A stretch of DNA of 64,000 nt from a candidate division WOR-3 bacterium (GTDB taxonomy: Bacteria > Hydrothermota > Tepidihabitantia > Tepidihabitantales > Tepidihabitantaceae), in contig JABLXZ010000002.1 in the NCBI GenBank assembly GCA_013177935.1, positions 310,001 through 374,000 on the forward strand, given 5' to 3'. The notes under the pieces were generated by a model. That model was not told the origin of the DNA, did not search any database, and saw only the letters and a program-made list of their open reading frames with translations. The stretch's first letter is position 1; each line of letters opens with the position of its first letter. Positions 32,634 to 40,322 of the stretch are shown piece by piece. Made by a program: the position numbers and the translations under genes.

Positions 32634-33359
32634 GTGCGCGTTTTTGTTGGAACCTCAGGCTGGTTCTACTCCTGGAATCCAGAGCGGCGGCTGGACTGGT
32701 TTGTTTCCCGGTCGGGTCTGAATGCGGTTGAACTGAACGCCTCGTTTTACCGGTTTCCATTTCCGAATCAGGTTAAATCGTGGGCGAATAAGGGCAAAAA
32801 TTTGCGCTGGGCAGTAAAGGTTTCCCGGCTGGTTACACACCAATACCGTTTCAGCGAAGAAGGTTATAAAGCGTGGGAAAAGTTCCGTGCGCTTTTTGAG
32901 CCGCTGGATTTCCTGATTGATTTTTATTTATTTCAACTTCCACCCCAATTGACCCCGCAAACAAAGCAGCGAATTGGCGATTTTGTTCGCCAGACCGGTT
33001 TGGGCAAAAGGTTTGCCCTGGAGTGCCGGAACAACGAATGGTTGAACCCCGAGACCGAACTGTGGGCAAAGGAACTGGGAATTACTCTTGTTTCGGTAGA
33101 TGCGCCGACGCTCTCCCGCGAGATTTTCAATAGTTCCGGGCTTATTTATCTTCGTATGCACGGGAGAGAGGGTTGGTATCACCACAATTACACCAGCCGC
33201 GAGTTACGAGAAGTGGTCCAAAAAGTCCGGGCGAAGAAACCGAAGGCGGCATATGTTTTCTTCAACAATGATGAGGCTATGCTCAATAATGCCCGGATGA
33301 TGCTCAAACTGCTTTCCCATCACCCAGACCTCTCCCGCAAGGGGAGAGGAGAAATGTAA
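32634..33359 (+). CDS. DUF72 (YecE-like) protein with a repeat-derived tail
   Basis: About 241 residues from GTG 32634. The TIM-barrel DUF72 signature is clear: VRVFVGTSGWFYSWNP at the start, AVELNASFYRFP (about 35-46), RWAVKVSRLVTH, FQLPPQ, FALECRNNEWL, LIYLRMHGREGWYHHNYT and YVFFNNDEAMLNNA. Function unknown in the family. The start was moved from TTG 32601, which is the -35 box itself. The last dozen codons (HHPDLSRKGRGEM) are encoded by a hairpin repeat element (R2), so the natural C-terminus seems to have been replaced or extended by the insertion. Confidence 0.88.
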   Translation: MRVFVGTSGWFYSWNPERRLDWFVSRSGLNAVELNASFYRFPFPNQVKSWANKGKNLRWAVKVSRLVTHQYRFSEEGYKAWEKFRALFEPLDFLIDFYLFQLPPQLTPQTKQRIGDFVRQTGLGKRFALECRNNEWLNPETELWAKELGITLVSVDAPTLSREIFNSSGLIYLRMHGREGWYHHNYTSRELREVVQKVRAKKPKAAYVFFNNDEAMLNNARMMLKLLSHHPDLSRKGRGEM

Positions 33360-33484
33360 GAGGAGAGTTTTTCCCGCAAGGGGAAGTGGAAAAGAGTAGC
33401 GCAGAAGAGCAGAGGTGCAGAAGCCCTCACCCTACCCCTCTCCCACAAGGGGCGAGGGGAGAAGAGCAGAAGAGGAGGGGCGCA
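33322..33484. repeat. Composite R1/R2 repeat cluster
   Basis: Three GC-rich hairpins and two purine-rich segments in a row. R2 hairpins: 33329-33349 (CCTCTCCC / GGGAGAGG, 8 bp), 33368-33386 (weaker), and 33424-33461 (CCCTCACCCTACCCCTCTCC through GGGGCGAGGGG). R1 segments of the GCAGAAGAGCAGAGG type lie at 33394-33423 and 33461-33480. The same R1-R2-R1 order recurs at 40209-40322. The first hairpin forms the end of the DUF72 gene. Confidence 0.85.
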
Positions 33485-33713
33485 GTACTTTAGATATACT
33501 CCCGGTAAGGGTTCAGGGAACGGTTCCCCCAACGACTCCCGGAATGATTCACTCAGTGATTTCCCAAATGATAGTGAAGGTCCATTCAGGGTTTAATAGA
33601 CTGTTAGCCCTTTGTTCAGTTTAAATTTTAATAAGACCGGACCAGTTACCCGGGATATTGCTGAAAAAGGTTGGGTTCTTGATAGACAGGATGGTTAATT
33701 TGTGTTGTAAAAC
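33485..33713. other. Upstream region of the redox operon, no gene seen
   Basis: No plausible coding frame. Two short inverted repeats are visible: GGGAAC-G-GTTCCC at 33516-33528 and TCACT-C-AGTGA at 33549-33559. They could be operator half-sites for a regulator of the redox operon, but nothing else supports this. Confidence 0.4.
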
Positions 33714-33742
33714 TGGACAGGGGAAAATTACGGGGTTATAAT
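33714..33742 (+). promoter_or_regulatory. Promoter of the Flx/Hdr redox operon
   Basis: -35 TGGACA (33714-33719), 17-nt spacer, -10 TATAAT (33737-33742). Predicted transcript start about 33749, only some 7 nt before ATG 33756. No other strong promoter is seen until after 50186. Confidence 0.75.
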
Positions 33743-33755
33743 TTTGACTTCAACT

Positions 33756-34184
33756 ATGGCGGAGTCATCTAAGTTTGAGCCTAAGATTGTGGCATTTCTG
33801 TGTAACTGGTGTTCTTACGCGGGCGCGGATTTGGCTGGTATTTCCCGAATGCAGTATCCACCCAATGTGCGGGTTTTGCGGGTTCCCTGTTCTGCCAGGG
33901 TTGACCCGTTTTTTATTTTACAGGCATTACAACAGGGTGCGGATGGTGTTTTAGTCTCAGGATGCCATCCTGGAGACTGCCATTATCTGACCGGGAATTA
34001 TGTTGCCCGGCGGCGGTTTGCGGTGTTGCACGACCTGCTTCAGTTCTGCGGATTGGAACCGGGCAGGGTGACCTTTGCCTGGGTTTCGGCATCCGAAGGT
34101 GAGCGTTTTGCCCAACTGGTGCGCGAGGTTACAGATAACGTCAGGCAACTTGGTCCGAATCGAAAGTTAATAAAGGAGCAGTGA
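33756..34184 (+). CDS. MvhD/FlxD-type iron-sulfur electron adaptor (first copy)
   Basis: 142 residues from ATG 33756 (TTG 33744 is too close to the -10 box). The MvhD/FlpD pattern is complete: FLCNWCSYAGADLAG (about 13-27), VPCSARVDPFF (45-55), GCHPGDCHYLTGNY (72-85). These cysteines bind a [2Fe-2S] cluster. MvhD/FlxD passes electrons from a hydrogenase, formate or NADH module to HdrA. A second copy lies at 44786. First gene of a 13-gene co-directional operon with mostly overlapping stops and starts. Confidence 0.92.
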   Translation: MAESSKFEPKIVAFLCNWCSYAGADLAGISRMQYPPNVRVLRVPCSARVDPFFILQALQQGADGVLVSGCHPGDCHYLTGNYVARRRFAVLHDLLQFCGLEPGRVTFAWVSASEGERFAQLVREVTDNVRQLGPNRKLIKEQ

Positions 34185-34187
34185 GCG

Positions 34188-35021
34188 GTGGATAAGGTGG
34201 CGCGGTTGCGGGAGCGGGCAAAAGAGTTGCTGGAAAAGCAGGAGGTGGTCGGGGTTCTGGGATACAGGGCGAGTTCGCGGCCCGGAATTTCCCAGGTGGC
34301 GTTTATTACGAGACCAGAGGAAGTGGACCGGCTGATTTTTGATTCAGCCTGCAGTCAGAATCTGGCGAATTACCTGTTGAAGGTAAAAGATAAGGGGAAG
34401 GTGGCGGTGGTGGCGCGGGGTTGTGACTCCCGCTCTATTGTGGTTCTTTTGCAGGAAAAGCAGATTGAAAGGGAAAAGGTCTATATCTTAGGTGTTGGTT
34501 GTGAAGGCGTTGTGGTGCAAGGGGAGAAGTCGGTTGCCTGCAGGAGTTGCCGATATCCGAATCCGGTGATTTACGATGAGATGGTAGGAGAAGAGGTGCA
34601 TTTTGAGCCGGAGACGGTGGAGGATGAGTTTGACCGGTTGACGCCGGATGAGTGGTGGGAGGTTTTGAGTGCGGAGGTGGCTCGGTGTATTCGGTGTTAT
34701 GCCTGCCGCCAGGTGTGTCCGAACTGTTACTGTCCGGTGTGTTTTGTTGATGCATCGATGCCGGCGCTGGTTGGTAAGACGCACAATGTTTCGGACAATA
34801 TAGTGTTTCACATTATGCGGGCGCTGCATATGGCGGGCCGATGCGTTGAGTGCGGTGCGTGCCATCGTGCCTGCCCGATGGGGATTGACCTGATGCGGTT
34901 TAATCGCCAGGTGGCAAAGATTGTCCGGGAACGGTTCGGGCTGGTTGCCGGTGCCAAGCCGGATGAGATGCCGGCACTGACGATTTTTAAGCCCGATGAC
35001 CCGCAGGAGTTTATCCGATGA
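34188..35021 (+). CDS. FlxC/FdhB-like iron-sulfur protein
   Basis: 277 residues from GTG 34188. The N-terminal half (VVARGCDSRSIVVLL, YILGVGCEGVVV) resembles FrhB/FdhB-type proteins. Residues 165-180 (CIRCYACRQVCPNCYC) and 221-232 (CVECGACHRACP) give two [4Fe-4S] motifs. In Flx-Hdr operons of sulfate reducers a similar dicluster protein links the NADH-oxidising subunit to Hdr. It has only a 3-nt gap to the MvhD gene, and its stop overlaps the next start as ATGA. Naming is by position and motif; it could equally be called a coenzyme F420 hydrogenase beta-like protein. Confidence 0.8.
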   Translation: MDKVARLRERAKELLEKQEVVGVLGYRASSRPGISQVAFITRPEEVDRLIFDSACSQNLANYLLKVKDKGKVAVVARGCDSRSIVVLLQEKQIEREKVYILGVGCEGVVVQGEKSVACRSCRYPNPVIYDEMVGEEVHFEPETVEDEFDRLTPDEWWEVLSAEVARCIRCYACRQVCPNCYCPVCFVDASMPALVGKTHNVSDNIVFHIMRALHMAGRCVECGACHRACPMGIDLMRFNRQVAKIVRERFGLVAGAKPDEMPALTIFKPDDPQEFIR

Positions 35022-36043
35022 AGGTGTTTCTGAAGAGCGAGGATTTGAAGAAACTGCTGGAGCAATTTGCCGGCGCGGGCAAATTGTTTGCACCGGTGAA
35101 GAAGGGCGGGTATTCAGGCTGGGCGCGGGTGAGTTCAATAGATGAGGTTGTATTGAGCGGCGCGCAAGCGGTGTTGCAAGGTGAAGAGGTCAACACACGG
35201 AAGCCGGCAAAGGTTTTTGTGTTTCCCCAAAGCGAGGTGATGTTTGAGTTTGATGGGGAGCGGGCGGTTGAAGTTACTGAGGTGCCGGAGGTGGTAGTTT
35301 TCGGGTTGAGGCCCTGTGATGGTAGGGCGATGGCGTTTTTAGAGCGGTTTTTTGTGGAGAATAAGCCAGAGGACCCTTTGGTGCGGGAGAGGCGGGAGAA
35401 GGCAACTTTGATTGGAGTTGCCTGCAACAGTCCGGCGGAGAGTTGCTTCTGCACAGCGGTGGGTGGTGGTCCACACGAGGGTAAGGGGCTGGATGTTTTG
35501 TTAAGGGAGGTAAACGGCGGTTTTGTGGGTGAGGCGGTGACCGAGAAGGGCGAAAAAGTTCTGGCGGGGTTTCCGGCGCCGAGCAAAGAGGCTGAGGTGG
35601 AGGCGGAAAAAAGGCGGCAGGAGGCAGAAGGGAAAATGGCGCTGAGGATTGACCTGAAACGGCTGAAGGAGGTGCTGGATAAAGGGTTTAATTCCCCAGT
35701 ATGGGAGCGGCTGACACTGGAGTGCGTAAACTGCGGTGCCTGCACATTTCTCTGCCCGACCTGCCACTGTTTTGATATTACCGACGAAACGGTGCGGGGC
35801 AAGAAGAAGAGAAGCCGGGTGTGGGATTCGTGCCAGTTTACCCTGTACTCCCAGCACGCATCCGGACACAACCCCCGGCTCAATCCCGCCGGCCGTTACC
35901 GAAATCGGGTTATGGATAAGTTTAAGTACACCGTGGATATGGTTGGTGAACTGTCGTGTGTTGGGTGCGGGCGGTGTGTGCGGGTTTGTCCAGCCGGGAT
36001 TGACATCCGCGTGGCGGTAGCAGAGATTTTAGAGGGTGTATGA
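35018..36043 (+). CDS. FlxB / sulfhydrogenase beta-like (AsrA-like) Fe-S protein
   Basis: 341 residues. The first 220 residues match the sulfhydrogenase beta / anaerobic sulfite reductase A pattern (GLRPCDGRAMAFLERFF, LIGVACNSPAESCFCTAVGG). Two ferredoxin-like motifs follow: CVNCGACTFLCPTCHCFD at about 235-252, and CVGCGRCVRVCPAGID at about 313-328, separated by the conserved SRVWDSCQF segment. It should transfer electrons between the FAD/NAD(P) subunit downstream and the other Fe-S proteins. ATGA overlaps at both ends. Confidence 0.87.
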   Translation: MKVFLKSEDLKKLLEQFAGAGKLFAPVKKGGYSGWARVSSIDEVVLSGAQAVLQGEEVNTRKPAKVFVFPQSEVMFEFDGERAVEVTEVPEVVVFGLRPCDGRAMAFLERFFVENKPEDPLVRERREKATLIGVACNSPAESCFCTAVGGGPHEGKGLDVLLREVNGGFVGEAVTEKGEKVLAGFPAPSKEAEVEAEKRRQEAEGKMALRIDLKRLKEVLDKGFNSPVWERLTLECVNCGACTFLCPTCHCFDITDETVRGKKKRSRVWDSCQFTLYSQHASGHNPRLNPAGRYRNRVMDKFKYTVDMVGELSCVGCGRCVRVCPAGIDIRVAVAEILEGV

Positions 36044-36954
36044 TAGAGCAGAAGAGCAGAAGCGCAGAAGAGCAGAGGGGAATGACGGCGGGCAATCCTT
36101 ATAAGCCGGTACCGGTGCGGATTGAGCGGGTGACGATTGAAAATGACGCGCGGGATTTGAAAACTTTTGACCTGCGGTTTGTTGATGAGAGCGAAAGGGG
36201 TAAGTGGAGTTTTTTGCCCGGGCAGTTTGCCTTTCTTTCCATTGCTGGTGTGGGTGAGGCGCCGTTCGGGATTGCGAGTGCGCCGGATGAGGAGTTGTTG
36301 AAATTCACCGTGAAGCGCGTGGGCGCTTTTACGACCGCTTTGCATGAGATGGATGAGGGTGCGGTCATCGGCTTGCGCGGACCGTTCGGTTCCACCTATC
36401 CCTGGACATTGATGTCGGGTCGGGATATTTTAATTGTTTCGGGCGGTTTCTCCTTCACCACCCTGCGCGCGGTGATTGTCCACATTCTGAAAAAAGAGAA
36501 CCGGCCCAATTACGGCAGATTGGTTGTGGTTTATGGCGCCCGAACACCAGGAGAACTGCTTTACAAAGTGGAGTTAAAAGCGTGGAGCAAAAGCCCGGAA
36601 CTGGAGTTGAATTTGTGCGCGGACCGGGTCTGTGGCGCCGACTTTTTTGTCCAGGATAATGAAGGCGAAACAGCGGTGCGCGAGGGTCTGGTGCCGGAGA
36701 TTTTAAAAGGGGTGAAGATTGAAGCGGGCAATGCGGTGGCGCTGGTGTGCGGACCGCCAATAATGCTGCGCTTTACCCATCCGGTTTTGAAGGATATGGG
36801 ATTTAAGCCCGAGCAGGTTTTCCTGTCCCTGGAGAATCGGATGAAGTGCGGGATTGGTAAGTGCGGCCGCTGTAACATCGGTCCGAAGTATGTGTGCAAA
36901 GATGGTCCGGTTTTTTCCTATGAGGAGTTGCTCCGGCTACCGGAGGATTATTGA
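36040..36954 (+). CDS. FlxA / sulfhydrogenase gamma-like NAD(P)H:flavin oxidoreductase
   Basis: 304 residues from ATG 36040 (ATGA overlap); the first 14 are encoded by the purine repeat (EQKSRSAEEQR), and ATG 36082 with a GAGGGGA site could give the conserved protein alone. Domains: FAD-binding barrel (WSFLPGQFAFLSIAG, about 50-64), NAD(P) part (GLRGPFGSTYPW near 112, ILIVSGGFSFTTLRAV), CGPPIMLRFT, and a C-terminal [2Fe-2S] motif MKCGIGKCGRCNIGPKYVC. It would oxidise NADH or NADPH and feed the Fe-S chain. This is the only NAD(P)-binding FNR-type subunit in the operon. Confidence 0.9.
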   Translation: MIEQKSRSAEEQRGMTAGNPYKPVPVRIERVTIENDARDLKTFDLRFVDESERGKWSFLPGQFAFLSIAGVGEAPFGIASAPDEELLKFTVKRVGAFTTALHEMDEGAVIGLRGPFGSTYPWTLMSGRDILIVSGGFSFTTLRAVIVHILKKENRPNYGRLVVVYGARTPGELLYKVELKAWSKSPELELNLCADRVCGADFFVQDNEGETAVREGLVPEILKGVKIEAGNAVALVCGPPIMLRFTHPVLKDMGFKPEQVFLSLENRMKCGIGKCGRCNIGPKYVCKDGPVFSYEELLRLPEDY

Positions 36955-36956
36955 GA

Positions 36957-36999
36957 TGAGAGCGGATAGAGTAAAGCAGAAAAGCAGAAGCGCAGAATA
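36957..36999 (+). repeat. R1 purine repeat with its own ATG and stop
   Basis: Between flxA and hdrC, ATG 36957 starts a 14-codon frame (MRADRVKQKSRSAE, then TAG) made largely of the R1 repeat. Its reading frame relative to the repeat is the same as at the coding copies (36040, 40206, 45209, 53442). Confidence 0.7.
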
Positions 37000-37008
37000 G
37001 GGTGAGGT

Positions 37009-37398
37009 ATGAATAGAACACCAGAGGAGTTGGTGCGCGAAATTGAAACACTGTCCGGACAGCGCATTGCGGACTGCTATCAGTGCGGCTGTTGCAGTGC
37101 CGGCTGTCCGATTGGGACCGCAATGGAGCCGCCACCCAGTAAGGCGATTCGGCTTTTACAGTTAGGACGGGTTGAGGAGTTGCTCCAGAGCGAGGGTATC
37201 TGGCTCTGCGCCTCCTGCTTGGTTTGCGGGACACGCTGTCCCCGTGGTGTGGATTATGCGCGCATTGCGGAGGCGTGCCGGCTATTAATCTTGCGGACGA
37301 AGCGCAGCGTGGTTGACCCGGATTGTGTTGTGCCCGCGGACCTTGAGGATGTGCCCCAGCAGGCGTTTATTGCCAGTTTCCGGAAGTTTTCGGTATGA
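37009..37398 (+). CDS. hdrC: HdrC-like iron-sulfur subunit
   Basis: 129 residues, short as expected for HdrC. Two [4Fe-4S] motifs: CYQCGCCSAGCPIG at about 23-36 and CASCLVCGTRCPRG at about 64-77. HdrC carries electrons from HdrA to the HdrB catalytic subunit. Start ATG 37009 with GTGAGG upstream, directly after the R1 repeat. The stop overlaps hdrB as ATGA. Confidence 0.93.
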   Translation: MNRTPEELVREIETLSGQRIADCYQCGCCSAGCPIGTAMEPPPSKAIRLLQLGRVEELLQSEGIWLCASCLVCGTRCPRGVDYARIAEACRLLILRTKRSVVDPDCVVPADLEDVPQQAFIASFRKFSV

Positions 37399-38267
37399 GG
37401 TATCTGTACTATCCCGGTTGTACACTCTACTCGAAGGCAAAGAACCTTGACCGGTGCGCCAGAAGAGCCGCGGAGCGGGTCGGAATAACCCTTGAGGAGT
37501 TGCCGTCGTGGAACTGCTGTGGCGCGATTTTTAATACGGGCAGTGATGATATTGCGGGTCAGGTGGGACCGGTGCGGGTACTGGCAAAGGCAAGTCAGCT
37601 GGGAGATAGGCTGGTGACACTTTGTGCCGCCTGCTACAATGTTTTGAAGCGGGCGGGGGCGCGGCTGAACATACCGGGTAATGAGCTGGAGCGACAGCGG
37701 GTTTTAGAGTTTGTGGAGGAGAAGATGGAGCGGGATGTGAGGGTGGTGCACTATCTTGAGGTGCTGAAGGAGGATATAGGGTGGGAAGGGGTGCGAAGGC
37801 GGGTGAGTAAGCCGTTGAACGGGTTGAAGGTTGCGTGTTATTATGGGTGTTTGATGGTGCGGCCGAAGGAGGTTTTGAGTTTTGACGACCCGGAGAATCC
37901 GATGGTGATGGATGAACTGGTGGCGGAGCTGGGCGGGGAGCCGGTGCGGTTTGATTTTAAGGCGGAGTGCTGTGGTGGCTATCTGGTAGTAAATCGGCGC
38001 GAGGTGGCACAGGAGTGTTCGATGCGGGTTGTGGAGAATGCCCGGAGTTGGGGAGCGGAGTTAATCGTGACAACATGTCCGCTGTGTCAGTATAATCTGG
38101 AGATGGCGCAGAAGAGCGTAGGGGCACGTAGGAACTTGCCCGTACTGCCGGTTTTGTATTTTACACAACTTTTGGGTCTGGCGCTGGGTTTGCCCGAGGA
38201 GGAGTTAGGGTTTGAGGATAATAAGTTGAATCCGGTGGATTTTTTGAAGGAGAAGGGGTTGTTGTGA
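37395..38267 (+). CDS. hdrB: HdrB-like heterodisulfide reductase catalytic subunit
   Basis: 290 residues with two CCG domains: YYPGC, then NCCGAIF and CAACY; and CYYGC, then ECCGGY and CPLCQ. These are the ligands of the non-cubane clusters that reduce a disulfide in HdrB. The bacterial substrate is unknown; in Flx-Hdr systems of sulfate reducers DsrC has been proposed. It is the only HdrB in the operon although there are three HdrC modules and five HdrA modules. Confidence 0.93.
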   Translation: MRYLYYPGCTLYSKAKNLDRCARRAAERVGITLEELPSWNCCGAIFNTGSDDIAGQVGPVRVLAKASQLGDRLVTLCAACYNVLKRAGARLNIPGNELERQRVLEFVEEKMERDVRVVHYLEVLKEDIGWEGVRRRVSKPLNGLKVACYYGCLMVRPKEVLSFDDPENPMVMDELVAELGGEPVRFDFKAECCGGYLVVNRREVAQECSMRVVENARSWGAELIVTTCPLCQYNLEMAQKSVGARRNLPVLPVLYFTQLLGLALGLPEEELGFEDNKLNPVDFLKEKGLL

Positions 38268-38271
38268 GACT

Positions 38272-40209
38272 ATGAAGCGGGTTGGTGTTTTTATCTGTCA
38301 CTGCGGGATTAATATTGCGGGTGTGGTTAAGGTGCCGGAGTTGCGGGAGCGGGTGAAGGGTTTGCCCGGGGTGGTGAGTTGTATTGACTATGTGTACTGC
38401 TGTTCGGACCCGGGGCAGCGTTTAATCCGGGAGACAATTGAGAAGGAGAATCTAAGAGGGGTGGTTGTTGCCTGCTGTTCGCCGAGTCTGCATGAGGCGA
38501 CCTTCCGGAAGGCGACCGAAGAGGCGGGTCTGAACCGGTATCTGTGTGAAATTGCCAATATTCGGGAGCAGTGTTCCTGGGTGACCGCAGACCGGGATGC
38601 GGCAACAAGGAAGGCAGAGGGAATTATTGCGACTGTGGTTGAGAAGGTGCGGATGGATGAACCGCTGGAGCGGGTAAAGGTGCCAATGAAGAAGCGGTGT
38701 CTGGTGGTTGGAGCGGGTATTGCCGGGATTCAGGCGGCGCTGGATGTGGCGAATGCGGGTTACGAGGTGGTTCTGGTTGAGAAGGAGCCTTCAATTGGCG
38801 GTCATATGGCACAGCTGTCCGAGACCTTTCCGACCCTGGACTGTTCGCAGTGTATTTTGACCCCGCGCACTGTGGAGGCTGGGAGACATCCCAACATTAA
38901 ACTATTAACCTATTCTGAAGTGGTAGATGTTTCCGGTTTTGTCGGCAATTTTCGGGTGAAGATTCGGCAGAAGCCGCGTTATGTTGATATTGAGAAGTGC
39001 ACGGGTTGCGGAATCTGCCTTGAGAAGTGTCCGGTGCGGGTCCCGGCGAGTTTTGACCGAAACCTGACCCGGCGCCGGGCAATTTACCGGCTGTTTCCCC
39101 AGGCGGTGCCGAACAAAGTGGTGATTGATAGCGAAAACTGCCGGCAGTTGCATGGCAAGAAGTGCGGGGTGTGTGCGAAGGTGTGTCCGGCAGATGCGAT
39201 ACGGTATGATGACCAGGAGCGGTTTATTGAGGAGGAGGTGGGCGCGATTATCCTTGCCACTGGTTATGAGTTGTTTGACCAGAACCGGCTGGGATATTAC
39301 GGCGGCGGTGCGGTGCCGGATGTGATTGACGGACTGGCATTTGAGCGGATACTCTCGGCATCAGGTCCATTTGCGGGTGAGGTGCGCAGGCCTTCGGATG
39401 GCAAGGTGCCGCAAAGGGTGGTGTTTGTGCAGTGCGCCGGTTCCCGGGACTCAACTCAGGGTGTGCCTTACTGTTCAAAAATTTGCTGTATGTACACCGC
39501 CAAGCATGCGCTATTGTACAAGCACCGGGTGCATAACGGTGAGGCGATTGTGTGTTACATCGATGTCCGCACCCCGGGTAAGGGTTTTGAAGAGTTTTAC
39601 CGCCGGGCAACTGACGAGGGGGTACAGTATCTGCGCGGCAAGGTGTCCAAGATTTTCCGGCGGGGTGATAAGGTGGTGGTCTGGGCAGCAGATACCCTTG
39701 CCGGCAAAAAGGTTGAAATTGAGGCGGATATGGTGGTCTTAGCGACCGCGGTTGTGCCGAATCCGGCGGGTGTGACGCTGGCGCGTAAGTTGAAAGTGGC
39801 GCTGGACGCCAATGGGTTCCAGACTGAGGCACATCCCAAATTAAGGCCCGTTGAGACGCTGGCAGCGGGGTTTTTCCTTGCCGGCTGCGGCCAGGGACCA
39901 AAGGATATTCCCGAGACCGTGGCACAGGCATCAGCAGCGGCGGCAAAGGTATTGTCGATGTTTGGCACAACCGAACTTTACCACGAACCGGTCGTGGCTG
40001 AGGTTGATGAGGAGATTTGTGTCGGCTGCGGCAATTGTGAACGAACCTGTGCTTATGAGGCGGTTAAGGTTGACCCGGTGCGCGGCAAGGCGGTGGTGCA
40101 GTTGGCAATGTGTGAAGGGTGTGGTGCCTGTTCGGTTTCCTGTCCTTCTGGAGCGATGAATTTAAAGAACTGGACAAAGAAGGCGCTGGCAAGGATGGTG
40201 GATGTATGA
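38272..40209 (+). CDS. hdrA: HdrA, full-length flavin subunit
   Basis: 645 residues, the normal HdrA layout. N-terminal Cys-containing domain (FICHCGINIAG, CCSDPGQ, CCSPSLHEATF, REQCSW), FAD-binding GAGIAG at 147-152, TLDCSQCILTPR near 190, an inserted ferredoxin pair (CTGCGICLEKCP and CGVCAKVCP), VQCAGSRD, and a C-terminal two-cluster ferredoxin (CVGCGNCERTC, CEGCGACSVSCP). HdrA bifurcates electrons between ferredoxin and the HdrBC branch. Start ATG 38272, 4 nt after hdrB. Confidence 0.95.
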   Translation: MKRVGVFICHCGINIAGVVKVPELRERVKGLPGVVSCIDYVYCCSDPGQRLIRETIEKENLRGVVVACCSPSLHEATFRKATEEAGLNRYLCEIANIREQCSWVTADRDAATRKAEGIIATVVEKVRMDEPLERVKVPMKKRCLVVGAGIAGIQAALDVANAGYEVVLVEKEPSIGGHMAQLSETFPTLDCSQCILTPRTVEAGRHPNIKLLTYSEVVDVSGFVGNFRVKIRQKPRYVDIEKCTGCGICLEKCPVRVPASFDRNLTRRRAIYRLFPQAVPNKVVIDSENCRQLHGKKCGVCAKVCPADAIRYDDQERFIEEEVGAIILATGYELFDQNRLGYYGGGAVPDVIDGLAFERILSASGPFAGEVRRPSDGKVPQRVVFVQCAGSRDSTQGVPYCSKICCMYTAKHALLYKHRVHNGEAIVCYIDVRTPGKGFEEFYRRATDEGVQYLRGKVSKIFRRGDKVVVWAADTLAGKKVEIEADMVVLATAVVPNPAGVTLARKLKVALDANGFQTEAHPKLRPVETLAAGFFLAGCGQGPKDIPETVAQASAAAAKVLSMFGTTELYHEPVVAEVDEEICVGCGNCERTCAYEAVKVDPVRGKAVVQLAMCEGCGACSVSCPSGAMNLKNWTKKALARMVDV

Positions 40210-40322
40210 TTGAGCAGGAGAGCAGGAGAGCAGAAGAGCAGAAGGGCAGAAGCCCTCACCCCTACCCCTCTCCCACAAGGGGCGAGGGGAGAATGAGCGG
40301 AAGGGCTGAAGAGCAGAAGGGT
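40206..40322 (+). repeat. R1-R2-R1 repeat inside the start of the fused HdrA gene
   Basis: R1 (40209-40252), the R2 hairpin (40253-40295; CCCCTCTCCCACAAGGGGCG core) and R1 again (40296-40322). Translated as EQESRRAEEQKGRS, PHPYPSPTRGEGR, MSGRAEEQKG. The hairpin's right arm plus ATG (GAGGGGAGAATG at 40284-40295) also makes an internal ribosome site and start. Confidence 0.85.

Noticed and set aside
33322-33484. R2 hairpins as ordinary terminators
   Set aside because: They lack T-runs, recur inside coding regions at 40253 and 46713, and keep a conserved sequence on both arms and loop, so they are a repeat family.
40119-40205. Upstream extension of the giant HdrA fusion gene
   Set aside because: The frame is open from 40119, but ATG 40206 overlaps the hdrA stop as ATGA and the extension lies wholly inside hdrA coding DNA.
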